From PALSA-607 sp036509315 (lineage in GTDB: Bacteria; Actinomycetota; Actinomycetes; Acidothermales; Acidothermaceae), in the NCBI GenBank assembly GCA_036509315.1, contig DATCFU010000034.1:14006-78005 (forward strand): a stretch of 64,000 nucleotides of DNA, given 5' to 3'. Each line of letters starts with the position of its first letter. Position 1 is the first letter of the stretch. The position numbers and the translations under genes are program-made. A model generated the notes under the pieces. That model did not search any database, was not told where the DNA came from, and was given only the letters and a program-made list of their open reading frames with translations. This document shows, piece by piece, positions 8,389 through 15,921 of the stretch.

Positions 8389-9099
8389 TTAGCCGACCAT
8401 GTGCTCGACGCGGCGGTTCAGGGCGTCGAGGGTGGCCCGGATCGCGGCCTGGCGAACGTCTTCGCGCACGCCCGCGACTCCGGTGAGCTTCTCGCTACCG
8501 GTCGTGCTCAGCATCGTGAGGGCGACCAGGACTGCGCGGTCGCGTCCGGTCGGCGTGAGTTCGACGAGGTCGAGCTCGAATCGTGCTTTGCCACCGAGCA
8601 GTTCTTCGACAGCTCGCAAAGTTGCGGTCGCCACAGCGCGCTGGACACCGCTTTGGGTCGCTGTCCCCTCGGCGCGACCGACGGCAGATGTCTCCGCGGC
8701 CGACCGTGCAGCCGAGCCGGAGATCGACAGTGTGACCTCGGCGGCAACCTGGAGTCCCGAGGAAATGATGTGCATGCGTCTAATCGCCGGCCGGAAGCGG
8801 TCGGTCTCGTGCGGCTCGTCGTCCTCGATGGCCGGGTCTTCGACGTCTGCTTGCATGTCTTCGACGAGCTGCACCCGATCGGCGTCAACGCCTAAGCCGA
8901 ACCGCTCGCGCAGCAGCCGTCCTACCGCGCTCGCAACCTCGACTTCGTCGACGCCGGGCGCCAATCCGAGCCGGAGCAGCCCGAGTCCGTCGCCTTCACC
9001 ATCGGGTTCGACATCGGCGTCGGCGACCCCTGGGACCTCACGCAACGCCGCGACAATGTCGAGGTGGTCGCTGACGGTCACGGCGGGCTCCAAATCCAA
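8389..9099 (-). CDS. Conserved actinobacterial protein of unknown function (236 aa)
   Basis: I do not recognise a named family. The first 80 residues (REVPGVADADVEPDGEGDGL, then GVDEVEVASAVGRLLRERFG) have the alternating helix/strand look of a small alpha/beta domain used for pairwise binding; after an acidic linker (VEDMQADVEDPAIEDDEPHE) the rest is alanine-rich and helical, ending ATLDALNRRVEHMVG. No signal peptide or membrane helix. The frame opens with TTG at 9099 and GTG at 9081 is an equally good start; neither has a strong ribosome site. It lies downstream of ku in the same direction with about 100 bases between, so co-transcription is possible. The palindromic repeat follows its stop. 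Confidence 0.75.
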   Translation of the reverse strand: MDLEPAVTVSDHLDIVAALREVPGVADADVEPDGEGDGLGLLRLGLAPGVDEVEVASAVGRLLRERFGLGVDADRVQLVEDMQADVEDPAIEDDEPHETDRFRPAIRRMHIISSGLQVAAEVTLSISGSAARSAAETSAVGRAEGTATQSGVQRAVATATLRAVEELLGGKARFELDLVELTPTGRDRAVLVALTMLSTTGSEKLTGVAGVREDVRQAAIRATLDALNRRVEHMVG

Positions 9100-9200
9100 A
9101 TTCCCGTGGGAAGACGCCCGTGCGCCTTCCTCTTACGCCTGAAGTCGGCGCTGGGACCGTGATGCTTAAGCGCCGAATGCGCCGCCGTTGAGGTTGGCGT

Positions 9201-10217
9201 TTAGGCCGAACGGCGGGCCCGCGCGGGCTTGCGCTCCGCAGCGGCCCGGCTAGCGGCTGCAGCGGGCGCCTTCGGGGCCGTTTTCGCAGCGGCAGATTTG
9301 GTCGCGGCCTTCGTACTGCTCGATTTAGCGGAGACGGCCTTCTTCGGCGGCGCGGCCTTGGGCGTGAGCTTCTTAACCGCAGCCTTCTTTCCACCAGCGG
9401 CTCCAGCGGCCTTAGCCGGAGCGGCGCCACCCTCTTTGGAAGCTTTCACGGCCGCGATGCTGGCCTGCAGCGCCGCGACCAGGTCGACGACCGTGCCCGA
9501 TGCCTCCGACTCGGTCGTGTCGGGCGCCGGCACCAGATCGCGACCTTCGATCTTCGCCTCGACGACGGACTCCAGAGCCGCACGGTATTGGTCGGTGTAG
9601 TCGGCCGGGTTGAAGTCGCCGGACAGCGACTCGACGAGCCCGTTCGCCATCGCGATCTCGGCGGGCCGCACGTCGACGTCCTCGTCGAGGAACCCGAACT
9701 CAGGGTTGCGAATCTCGTCCGGCCACAACATGGTCTCGAGAGTGATGACTCCAGCGCGCACACGCAGCGTCGCGAGTGCCTCGCGCCGGCGCAGCGCCAC
9801 CTTGACCACCGCTACCCGACCGGACTTCTCCAGCGTGTCGCGCAGCAGCACGTAGGCCTTCGCAGCGCGGGGGTCGGGCTCGAGGTAGTAACTCTTGTTG
9901 AAGTAGATCGGATCGACCTGCTCGAGGGGCACGAACTGCAAGACGTCGATCTCGCGACTACTGGTCAGGGGCAGTTCGGCCAAATCGTCGTCGGTCAGCA
10001 CCACCATGTCACCGTCGGGCAGTTCGTAGCCCTTAGCGATGTCGTTGTACGGGACCTCTTCGCCGTCAATGGAGCAGATCCGCTTGTACTTGATTCGACC
10101 GCCGTCCTCGCGATGCACTTGGTGGAAGGCGATGTCCTTCTCTTCCGTCGCCGAGTACACCTTGACGGCAATGCTGACCAGGCCGAAAGAAATGGACCCT
10201 TTCCAGATGCTGCGCAT
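9201..10217 (-). CDS. ku: Ku homodimer protein of non-homologous end joining
   Basis: A 338-residue bacterial Ku that threads onto broken DNA ends and recruits LigD. The N-terminus MRSIWKGSISFGLVSIAVKV and the core (KRICSIDGEEVPYNDIAKGY, then YYLEPD) are typical. After the beta-barrel core (to about 255) comes a long Ala/Lys tail (about 265-338, AAKTAPKAPAAAAS, ARARRSA), the basic C-terminal extension known in actinobacterial Ku to bind DNA and help threading. It is divergent from the polymerase gene with only 31 bases between starts, so the two probably share one control region. Confidence 0.97.
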   Translation of the reverse strand: MRSIWKGSISFGLVSIAVKVYSATEEKDIAFHQVHREDGGRIKYKRICSIDGEEVPYNDIAKGYELPDGDMVVLTDDDLAELPLTSSREIDVLQFVPLEQVDPIYFNKSYYLEPDPRAAKAYVLLRDTLEKSGRVAVVKVALRRREALATLRVRAGVITLETMLWPDEIRNPEFGFLDEDVDVRPAEIAMANGLVESLSGDFNPADYTDQYRAALESVVEAKIEGRDLVPAPDTTESEASGTVVDLVAALQASIAAVKASKEGGAAPAKAAGAAGGKKAAVKKLTPKAAPPKKAVSAKSSSTKAATKSAAAKTAPKAPAAAASRAAAERKPARARRSA

Positions 10218-10248
10218 GAGCCTTCCTTCGTCCGTGAAGCCCTAGACC

Positions 10249-11229
10249 GTGCCATCAAGCAAAGATGCCAACACAAAGTCGGACAAGACGACCGTTCAGG
10301 TGGGCGATCGCCGGCTGGCCATCACCAACCTCACCAAAATCTTGTACCCGCAAACAGGATTCACCAAGGGCGAGGTTCTCGACTACTACGCCCGCGTTGC
10401 GCCGGTGCTGCTCCCGCATCTCGCCGGGCGTCCGCTGACCCGCAAACGCTACCCCAACGGTGTAGATGGCCCTTCGTTCTTTGAGAAGAACGCGCCGCGC
10501 GGAACGCCCGAGTGGGTTCGCACGGTCACCCTTCCGGTGCCCGGAAGCACCATGAACCGCGAAACGATCGATTTCGTCATCGTCGAGGACCTACCGACGC
10601 TGGTCTGGACGGCAAATCTCGCCTCTCTCGAACTGCACGTGCCGCAATGGAAAGTAGGGCCACGCGGCGGCCTCCAGGATGCAGATTTGCTCGTGCTCGA
10701 TCTCGACCCGGGACCGCCGGCGACTATCGTCGAATGTTGCGAAGTCGCCCTGCTACTTAAGGGAATACTGGAGTCCGACGGACTCACGGGTTACCCGAAG
10801 ACGAGTGGCTCGAAGGGTATGCAGTTGTACGCGCCGCTTCGCCCGACGCCAGCTGACGACACCCGCCTTTACGCACGGTCACTCGCCCGCCGGCTTGAAA
10901 GGCAGCGGCCTGACCTGGTCGTCTCGGACATGACCAAGGTGCTGCGGCACGGCAAGGTGCTGGTCGACTGGAGCCAGAACGCGGCCGCCAAGACGACCGT
11001 CGCGCCCTACTCGCTGCGGGCCCGGCCTGAGCCGACCGTGTCGACCCCCGTCACTTGGGACGAGGTCGCCGCCTGCCAGTCGCCCGAGGAGCTCGTCTTC
11101 TTGTCCGACGCGGTCCTCGAACGAGTAGCGGCGGACGGCGATTTGCTGGCCGATCTGGTCACGCTGACCACCAAACAACGGCCCAAGCTCCCTGCAAGCG
11201 CCGCGTCCGCCGCAGACGGCGCGCCATAA
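10249..11229 (+). CDS. LigD-type NHEJ polymerase (primase-polymerase domain only)
   Basis: A 326-residue archaeo-eukaryotic primase-like polymerase that fills gaps and adds ribonucleotides at Ku-bound ends. The metal site DLDPGPP (D151, D153), TSGSKGMQLYAPL and the later acid in HGKVLVDWSQN are all present. There is no ligase or phosphoesterase domain, so ligation must come from a separate protein outside the window, an arrangement common outside mycobacteria. Start GTG 10249 is 31 bases from the divergent ku start and lacks a clear Shine-Dalgarno. The N-terminal 20 residues are polar and probably disordered. Confidence 0.92.
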   Translation: MPSSKDANTKSDKTTVQVGDRRLAITNLTKILYPQTGFTKGEVLDYYARVAPVLLPHLAGRPLTRKRYPNGVDGPSFFEKNAPRGTPEWVRTVTLPVPGSTMNRETIDFVIVEDLPTLVWTANLASLELHVPQWKVGPRGGLQDADLLVLDLDPGPPATIVECCEVALLLKGILESDGLTGYPKTSGSKGMQLYAPLRPTPADDTRLYARSLARRLERQRPDLVVSDMTKVLRHGKVLVDWSQNAAAKTTVAPYSLRARPEPTVSTPVTWDEVAACQSPEELVFLSDAVLERVAADGDLLADLVTLTTKQRPKLPASAASAADGAP

Positions 11230-11275
11230 AGGTAAGTTCTAACCGTCGGGGTGGGTACGAGTAAGCGGGCGGAGC

Positions 11276-11509
11276 ATGACCGTGGAAGTCAAGATCGGTG
11301 TCCAGTACGCCGCGCGCGAGATCGTCGTGGAGAGCTCGCAGACCCCGGAGGCCGTCGAGGAACTGATCACCGCAGCGGTCAAGGCCGGGGGTCTGCTGAC
11401 TCTCGCGGATGAGCGCGGCCGGCGAGTCTTGATCCCGGTCGAGAAGCTCGCCTACGTCGAGATCGGCGAAGCGAACGAGCGCAGGGTCGGCTTCGGCACC
11501 GCGATGTAG
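11276..11509 (+). CDS. DUF3107 family protein
   Basis: A 77-residue protein matching the small DUF3107 family of Actinobacteria (M. tuberculosis Rv3208A, TB9.4). MTVEVKIGVQYAAREIVVES, the central helix and the end RRVGFGTAM are highly typical. ATG at 11276 has a GCGGGCGGAGC stretch upstream. Function is unknown; the conserved location close to moeZ and the DEAD-box helicase is kept here apart from the repair genes in between. Converges on the ferritin-like gene with 19 bases between stops. Confidence 0.9.
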   Translation: MTVEVKIGVQYAAREIVVESSQTPEAVEELITAAVKAGGLLTLADERGRRVLIPVEKLAYVEIGEANERRVGFGTAM

Positions 11510-11528
11510 CTGGTTGTTCCGGTCCCGT

Positions 11529-12245
11529 CTAGGCCGATAGACCCAGTGCCGCCATCCGCCGCATGTGGGCGTCGGTGATCCGGGTAAAGGTGCGCATCAG
11601 TTCACCGATGTCGGCGTTCGCGCCGGCCACCCCACCGACGAGCAGCGTGACCAGCGCCTCGCGTTCAGCGCAAACCGCCTGGGCCTGTGCGAGCGCCTCG
11701 CCGACGATCCGGCGACCCCACAAGGCGAGCCGGCCGGCGATGGTCGGGTCGGCAGCGATGACCTGCCGTACCCGCTCGACCGCGAACTCGGCGTGGCCGG
11801 TGTCGGCCAGAACTTCCAACACGAGCGCACGCGCGGTGGGGTCGAGGAGCTTCGCAATCTCGCGATAGAAGTCCGCCGCAATGCCATCACCGACGTAGGC
11901 CTTCACCAGACTCTCCGCCCAGTCGCTGGGCGCGGTCTGAGCATGAAAAGCCTCAAGCGGTACGACGAATGGTGCCATCGCCTTCTCGGCTCCCACGCCC
12001 ATCCCGTCGAGGTGCCGCTCGAGCAGCTGGTAGTGCCCGAACTCTGCGGTCGCGAGACGGGCGAGCGCCGCTTTGTCTTCGAGGGTGGGTGCCATTCGGG
12101 CGTCGTAGGCGAGCCGCTCGAACGCCACGAGCTCGGCGTAGGCCAGCACACCAAGGAGGTCGGTGACGGCGTCGAGGTACGTCGGATCGGCCAGCAGGTC
12201 GATCTCGGGACCCTGCTCATCCTCGGGACGGGGCTCCTCGCTCAC
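11529..12245 (-). CDS. Ferritin-like diiron-fold protein (MiaE-like family)
   Basis: A 238-residue all-helical protein of the actinobacterial ferritin-like group (Rv3210c position). Helix repeats carry probable diiron ligands: glutamate in AELVAFERLAYDA, the ExxH pair in ATAEFGHYQLLERH, and a second pair in DTGHAEFAVERV. The family is annotated by similarity to tRNA hydroxylase MiaE, but no substrate is established. GTG 12245 (SEEPRPEDEQG) is chosen over the upstream ATG at 12299 because the acidic N-terminus is usual and the longer start runs into the promoter region of the divergent helicase. Confidence 0.82.
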   Translation of the reverse strand: MSEEPRPEDEQGPEIDLLADPTYLDAVTDLLGVLAYAELVAFERLAYDARMAPTLEDKAALARLATAEFGHYQLLERHLDGMGVGAEKAMAPFVVPLEAFHAQTAPSDWAESLVKAYVGDGIAADFYREIAKLLDPTARALVLEVLADTGHAEFAVERVRQVIAADPTIAGRLALWGRRIVGEALAQAQAVCAEREALVTLLVGGVAGANADIGELMRTFTRITDAHMRRMAALGLSA

Positions 12246-12361
12246 GACTTGAGAGTAGTGCCGTACCGAGCGTGCCGAAAGCTTGGCAAGCGCTCGCACG
12301 GTAGACTCAACATTGCCAAGGGCGACCGCCCGGACCCGCGAGCCGCGCTGTATCGGTCTTC

Positions 12362-14050
12362 ATGCACGATTCCAGCGCCCGCCAGACGGTTCGGACCGCA
12401 GGTCGGCCCCTTTTGAGAGGTTCCGTTCTGACCACGTTTGCCGAACTCGGGATTGTTCCCGAGACCGCCGGGGCCCTAGAAGCCGTCGGCATCACCATCC
12501 CGTTCCCGGTTCAATCACTGGCGATTCCGCTGGCGCTGACTGGCACCGACTTGATCGGCCAGGCCCGGACAGGCACGGGCAAGACTCTTGCGTTCGGAGC
12601 GCCACTGCTCCAGCTCATCGAGTTCGTCGACGATCATCGCCCGCGGGCACTTGTCGTCGTCCCGACCCGCGAACTCGCTATCCAGGTCGCCGCCGACCTC
12701 GTCGTCGCCGGCAAGGGCCTGGGCGCCCGCGTGCTCGCCGTCTACGGCGGGCGGTCCTACGAACCGCAGGTGGCGGCCCTCAAGGCCGGCATCGATGTGG
12801 TGTCGGGGACACCCGGGCGGCTGCTCGACCTGGCTCGACAAGGCCACCTCGACCTTTCCGCGATTCAAATCCTGGTGCTCGACGAAGCCGACGAGATGCT
12901 CGACCTTGGCTTCCTGCCCGACGTCGAGCGCATCCTCGCGCTGACACCGGCCAGCCGCCAGACGATGCTGTTCTCGGCGACGATGCCGGGTGAAGTCATC
13001 TCGTTGTCGCGCAAATACCTCAAGCAGCCGACCCGGATCCGCGCCGAGGAACCCGACGAGGGCCGCACGGTTCCAGAAACCGCGCAGTTCGTCTACCGCG
13101 CGCACTCGATGGACAAGCCCGAGGTGCTCGCGCGCATCCTGCAGGCCGACGGCCGCGGGCTCGCGATGGTCTTCTGCCACACGAAGCGGCAATGCGACAA
13201 GCTCGCGGCCGACCTGTCCGAACGTGGGTTTGCGGCAGCCGCAGTGCACGGGGACCTCGGCCAAGGCCAACGCGAGCAGGCTCTGCGCGCTTTCCGAGCG
13301 GGCAAGGTCGACGTGCTCGTTGCGACCGATGTGGCGGCCCGGGGTATCGACGTCGAAGGCGTCACTCACGTCATCAACTACTCCTGCCCGGACGACGAAA
13401 AGACCTACCTGCACCGCATCGGGCGCACCGGTCGGGCGGGCGCGTCCGGCGTCGCCGTCACGCTGGTCGATTGGGACGATCTGGCCCGCTGGAAGTCGAT
13501 CAACAGCCTGCTCGACCTGTCGTTCCCGGATCCGCCGGAGACGTATTCGACGTCTGATGAGTTGCACGAGCAGTTGGGCATCCCGCGCGGCGTGACCGGC
13601 GTCCTGCCACGTGCCGATCGCACGAGGGCTGGCCTTGGCGCCGAAGTCCTCGAGGACCTCGGCGAGACTGGGCGACCACGGCGGGGCGCAGCCGCTGGCT
13701 CGACGTCTGGAGCGCGTAGCGGTGGCCGCACCGAGCGCGACCGAGGCACACGCAAGCGGGCCGCGGCGTCAACCGATGCGGCGCCGGCCACGGCTTCTCG
13801 AACAGCTGCGCCTCGAACCCCAGGCACGCGCACATCTGCATCAACTGACGCCCCCGACGGCCCACGCCGCCAGCGGACCAGATCCGCACGGGCCAACTCC
13901 CCAGCCGGTGCGCCGGCAGCTGGCGCAGTCGACGGCGGCAGTTCAGCTGCGGCAAACGGCGCAGCGGCCGGTACCGAGGGCACGGGTGGGCCACGTAGGC
14001 GGCGATCGCGCGGCGGTCGCGGACGATCCGGCGGCAGCGCCAACAGCTAA
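12362..14050 (+). CDS. DEAD-box ATP-dependent RNA helicase
   Basis: A 562-residue RNA helicase with all core motifs in order: Q-motif, ARTGTGKT, PTREL, TPGR, DEAD, SAT, the C-terminal RecA-like domain with ATDVAARGID, and HRIGRTGR. After about residue 395 comes a disordered Arg/Gly/Ala/Ser-rich tail ending GGRGRSGGSANS, like RGG tails that bind RNA. It corresponds by place to M. tuberculosis rhlE (Rv3211). Likely roles are ribosome assembly or mRNA turnover. The ATG at 12362 has no clear Shine-Dalgarno, so leaderless translation or a start near 12428 is possible. The downstream Zn-ribbon gene follows 95 bases later. Confidence 0.95.
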   Translation: MHDSSARQTVRTAGRPLLRGSVLTTFAELGIVPETAGALEAVGITIPFPVQSLAIPLALTGTDLIGQARTGTGKTLAFGAPLLQLIEFVDDHRPRALVVVPTRELAIQVAADLVVAGKGLGARVLAVYGGRSYEPQVAALKAGIDVVSGTPGRLLDLARQGHLDLSAIQILVLDEADEMLDLGFLPDVERILALTPASRQTMLFSATMPGEVISLSRKYLKQPTRIRAEEPDEGRTVPETAQFVYRAHSMDKPEVLARILQADGRGLAMVFCHTKRQCDKLAADLSERGFAAAAVHGDLGQGQREQALRAFRAGKVDVLVATDVAARGIDVEGVTHVINYSCPDDEKTYLHRIGRTGRAGASGVAVTLVDWDDLARWKSINSLLDLSFPDPPETYSTSDELHEQLGIPRGVTGVLPRADRTRAGLGAEVLEDLGETGRPRRGAAAGSTSGARSGGRTERDRGTRKRAAASTDAAPATASRTAAPRTPGTRTSASTDAPDGPRRQRTRSARANSPAGAPAAGAVDGGSSAAANGAAAGTEGTGGPRRRRSRGGRGRSGGSANS

Positions 14051-14145
14051 CGGGACGCCGATTCACCCCCCACGACAATGTGCGGTCATTCAAGCCGGTG
14101 CCCTTGCATACCGACGTTCCACTCGGGCGTATGCGAGGAGGACCT

Positions 14146-14592
14146 GTGGTACTGCGAACTGTGGCCGGGCGTCGCACCGGTGAAAGCACAGACGACCTTG
14201 AGTCGTGGTTGGTGCAGCTTCAAGGCTGCCCGCCGGTGACCCGGACCGTGCTCACCACATGCACGAACGCCGTCCATGGCGGTGAGCCCTCGACCTGGTT
14301 CTACGTCGAAGCCGATGCGGAGACCGCGGTAGCCCGTCACCGCTGCATGAGCTGTGGCGACAGCCGGGACGTGCTCGACTCCGCTGAACACTGGAACTTC
14401 CCGCGCATGTGGGCCTGCCCGAGTTGCTCGCAGTCGATTGCCGAAATCGCGTCCGGGTTGCACACCGACGAACACGGCGCGGTGAGTTGGCTCGCCCTCG
14501 CAGCTCGGTGTGTCGACTGCGGGACTATCGACGGCTTGACTGACTTCACTCTCGACGCCACGCCGGCAGACGAGGTCTTGCGCCGCTTGTAA
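14146..14592 (+). CDS. Conserved actinobacterial protein with Zn-ribbon cysteine pairs
   Basis: A 148-residue protein with three CxxC pairs (CMSC, CPSC, CVDC), pointing to one or two zinc ribbons; no enzyme motif. GTG 14146 is preferred because GAGGAGG lies five bases upstream; an upstream in-frame GTG at 14080 has no such site. It follows the DEAD-box helicase in the same direction, which suggests a nucleic-acid role but proves nothing. The family is unknown to me. Confidence 0.75.
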   Translation: MVLRTVAGRRTGESTDDLESWLVQLQGCPPVTRTVLTTCTNAVHGGEPSTWFYVEADAETAVARHRCMSCGDSRDVLDSAEHWNFPRMWACPSCSQSIAEIASGLHTDEHGAVSWLALAARCVDCGTIDGLTDFTLDATPADEVLRRL

Positions 14593-14679
14593 AAGGCGCA
14601 ACTTCACCGAAACAAGTCTCCTACGCGGCCGTCAGGTCGCGTTCAGGCTCACTCCAGGCATGCACGCGATTGTCATCGC

Positions 14680-15921
14680 ATGACAACAATGCAGCTGCCG
14701 GGTGAATTGCTCGATGTCGACACAACGACTGTCGCGGCGATCGAGATCGTCATTCCCGTACACAACGAAGAACACGATCTCGAACCCAGCGTTCGCCGCT
14801 TGCATACATACCTGACCACGACATTTCCCTTGTCGTTTCGCATCACCATCGCTGACAACGCAAGCAGCGATGGCACATGGGCAATCGCGTGCGCACTCGA
14901 AGCCGAATTGGCGAACGTGCACGCGACCTACCTAAGCAAGAAGGGCCGCGGCCGCGCCCTGCATACCGTGTGGTTGGCAAGCGCCGCCGAAGTCGTCTGT
15001 TACATGGACGTCGATCTGTCGACCGACCTGTCCGCGTTGCTGCCCCTGGTCGCGCCGTTGCTTTCGGGACACAGCGACGTGGCGATAGGCACCCGGCTCG
15101 CCCGCTCGTCACGCGTGGTTCGTGGACCGAAACGTGAGGTCATCTCGCGTTGCTACAACGCGCTATTGCGAACAACGCTCGCTACCCAGTTCTCCGACGC
15201 GCAATGCGGATTCAAGGCGATGCGAGCTGACCGAGCGCGCGAGCTGCTCCCGATGGTGCAAGACAACGGTTGGTTCTTTGACACCGAACTACTGGTACTC
15301 GCCGAACGGTCAGGCATGCGGATTCACGAGGTACCTGTCGACTGGGTCGACGATCCGGATTCGCGCGTCGACATCGCCCACACCGCGATCGCTGATCTGC
15401 GCGGCATCGCTCGGCTTGCCCGTGACCTCGCGCGTGGCCGAATACCCCTGCGGGCACAGCGCGTCGAGGTTGCGGGCGGTCCACTCGGCGCGCAGCTGTT
15501 CCGGTTCTGCAGTGTGGGTATCGCCAGCACTATTGCGTACGTCGCGCTCTTTCTCATTGCGCGCACGGCAACATCTGCCCCGTGGGCGAACGCCATCGCG
15601 CTGCTAATAACAGCCATCGGCAACACCGCGGTAAACCGCTCCTTCACGTTCGGAGTTCGCGGCCGCACGGCCCGACTGCAACACCAGCTGCAGGGACTCG
15701 CCGTCTTCGGCACCGGTCTCGCGCTAAGCACGGGAGCACTCGCAGTCGTGCACGCGGCCGCACCACAAACGGGCCGATCGGTCGAAGCCGCAACGCTCGT
15801 GCTCGCCAATCTCGCCGCCACCATTCTTCGCTTTCTGCTGTTTCGATCGTGGGTCTTCTGCAGGCCATCAGCGACACATACACCCCGTACCGCCTCCACG
15901 ACCGTCAAGGAGCTTTCATGA
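14680..15921 (+). CDS. Family 2 glycosyltransferase fused to a GtrA membrane domain
   Basis: A 413-residue fusion. Residues 20-260 form a DPM1-like GT-A domain: IEIVIPVHNEE (21-31), ADNASSDGT, the metal motif MDVDLS (D110, D112) and QCGFKAMRAD. Residues about 265-400 form a GtrA domain with four membrane helices (FRFCSVGIASTIAYVALFLI, NAIALLITAIGNTAVNRSFT, LAVFGTGLALSTGALAVV, LVLANLAATILRFLLF). Such proteins make or flip polyprenyl-phosphate sugars at the membrane. The stop overlaps the ATG of the next gene by 4 bases (ATGA), so it probably supplies a lipid-linked sugar to that GT39-like enzyme. Confidence 0.92.
   Translation: MTTMQLPGELLDVDTTTVAAIEIVIPVHNEEHDLEPSVRRLHTYLTTTFPLSFRITIADNASSDGTWAIACALEAELANVHATYLSKKGRGRALHTVWLASAAEVVCYMDVDLSTDLSALLPLVAPLLSGHSDVAIGTRLARSSRVVRGPKREVISRCYNALLRTTLATQFSDAQCGFKAMRADRARELLPMVQDNGWFFDTELLVLAERSGMRIHEVPVDWVDDPDSRVDIAHTAIADLRGIARLARDLARGRIPLRAQRVEVAGGPLGAQLFRFCSVGIASTIAYVALFLIARTATSAPWANAIALLITAIGNTAVNRSFTFGVRGRTARLQHQLQGLAVFGTGLALSTGALAVVHAAAPQTGRSVEAATLVLANLAATILRFLLFRSWVFCRPSATHTPRTASTTVKELS

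Noticed and set aside
15582..15917. N-terminal extension of the GT39-like protein
   Set aside because: It is a frame-shifted copy of the end of the preceding glycosyltransferase; ATG 15918 has a ribosome site and overlaps that stop by four bases.
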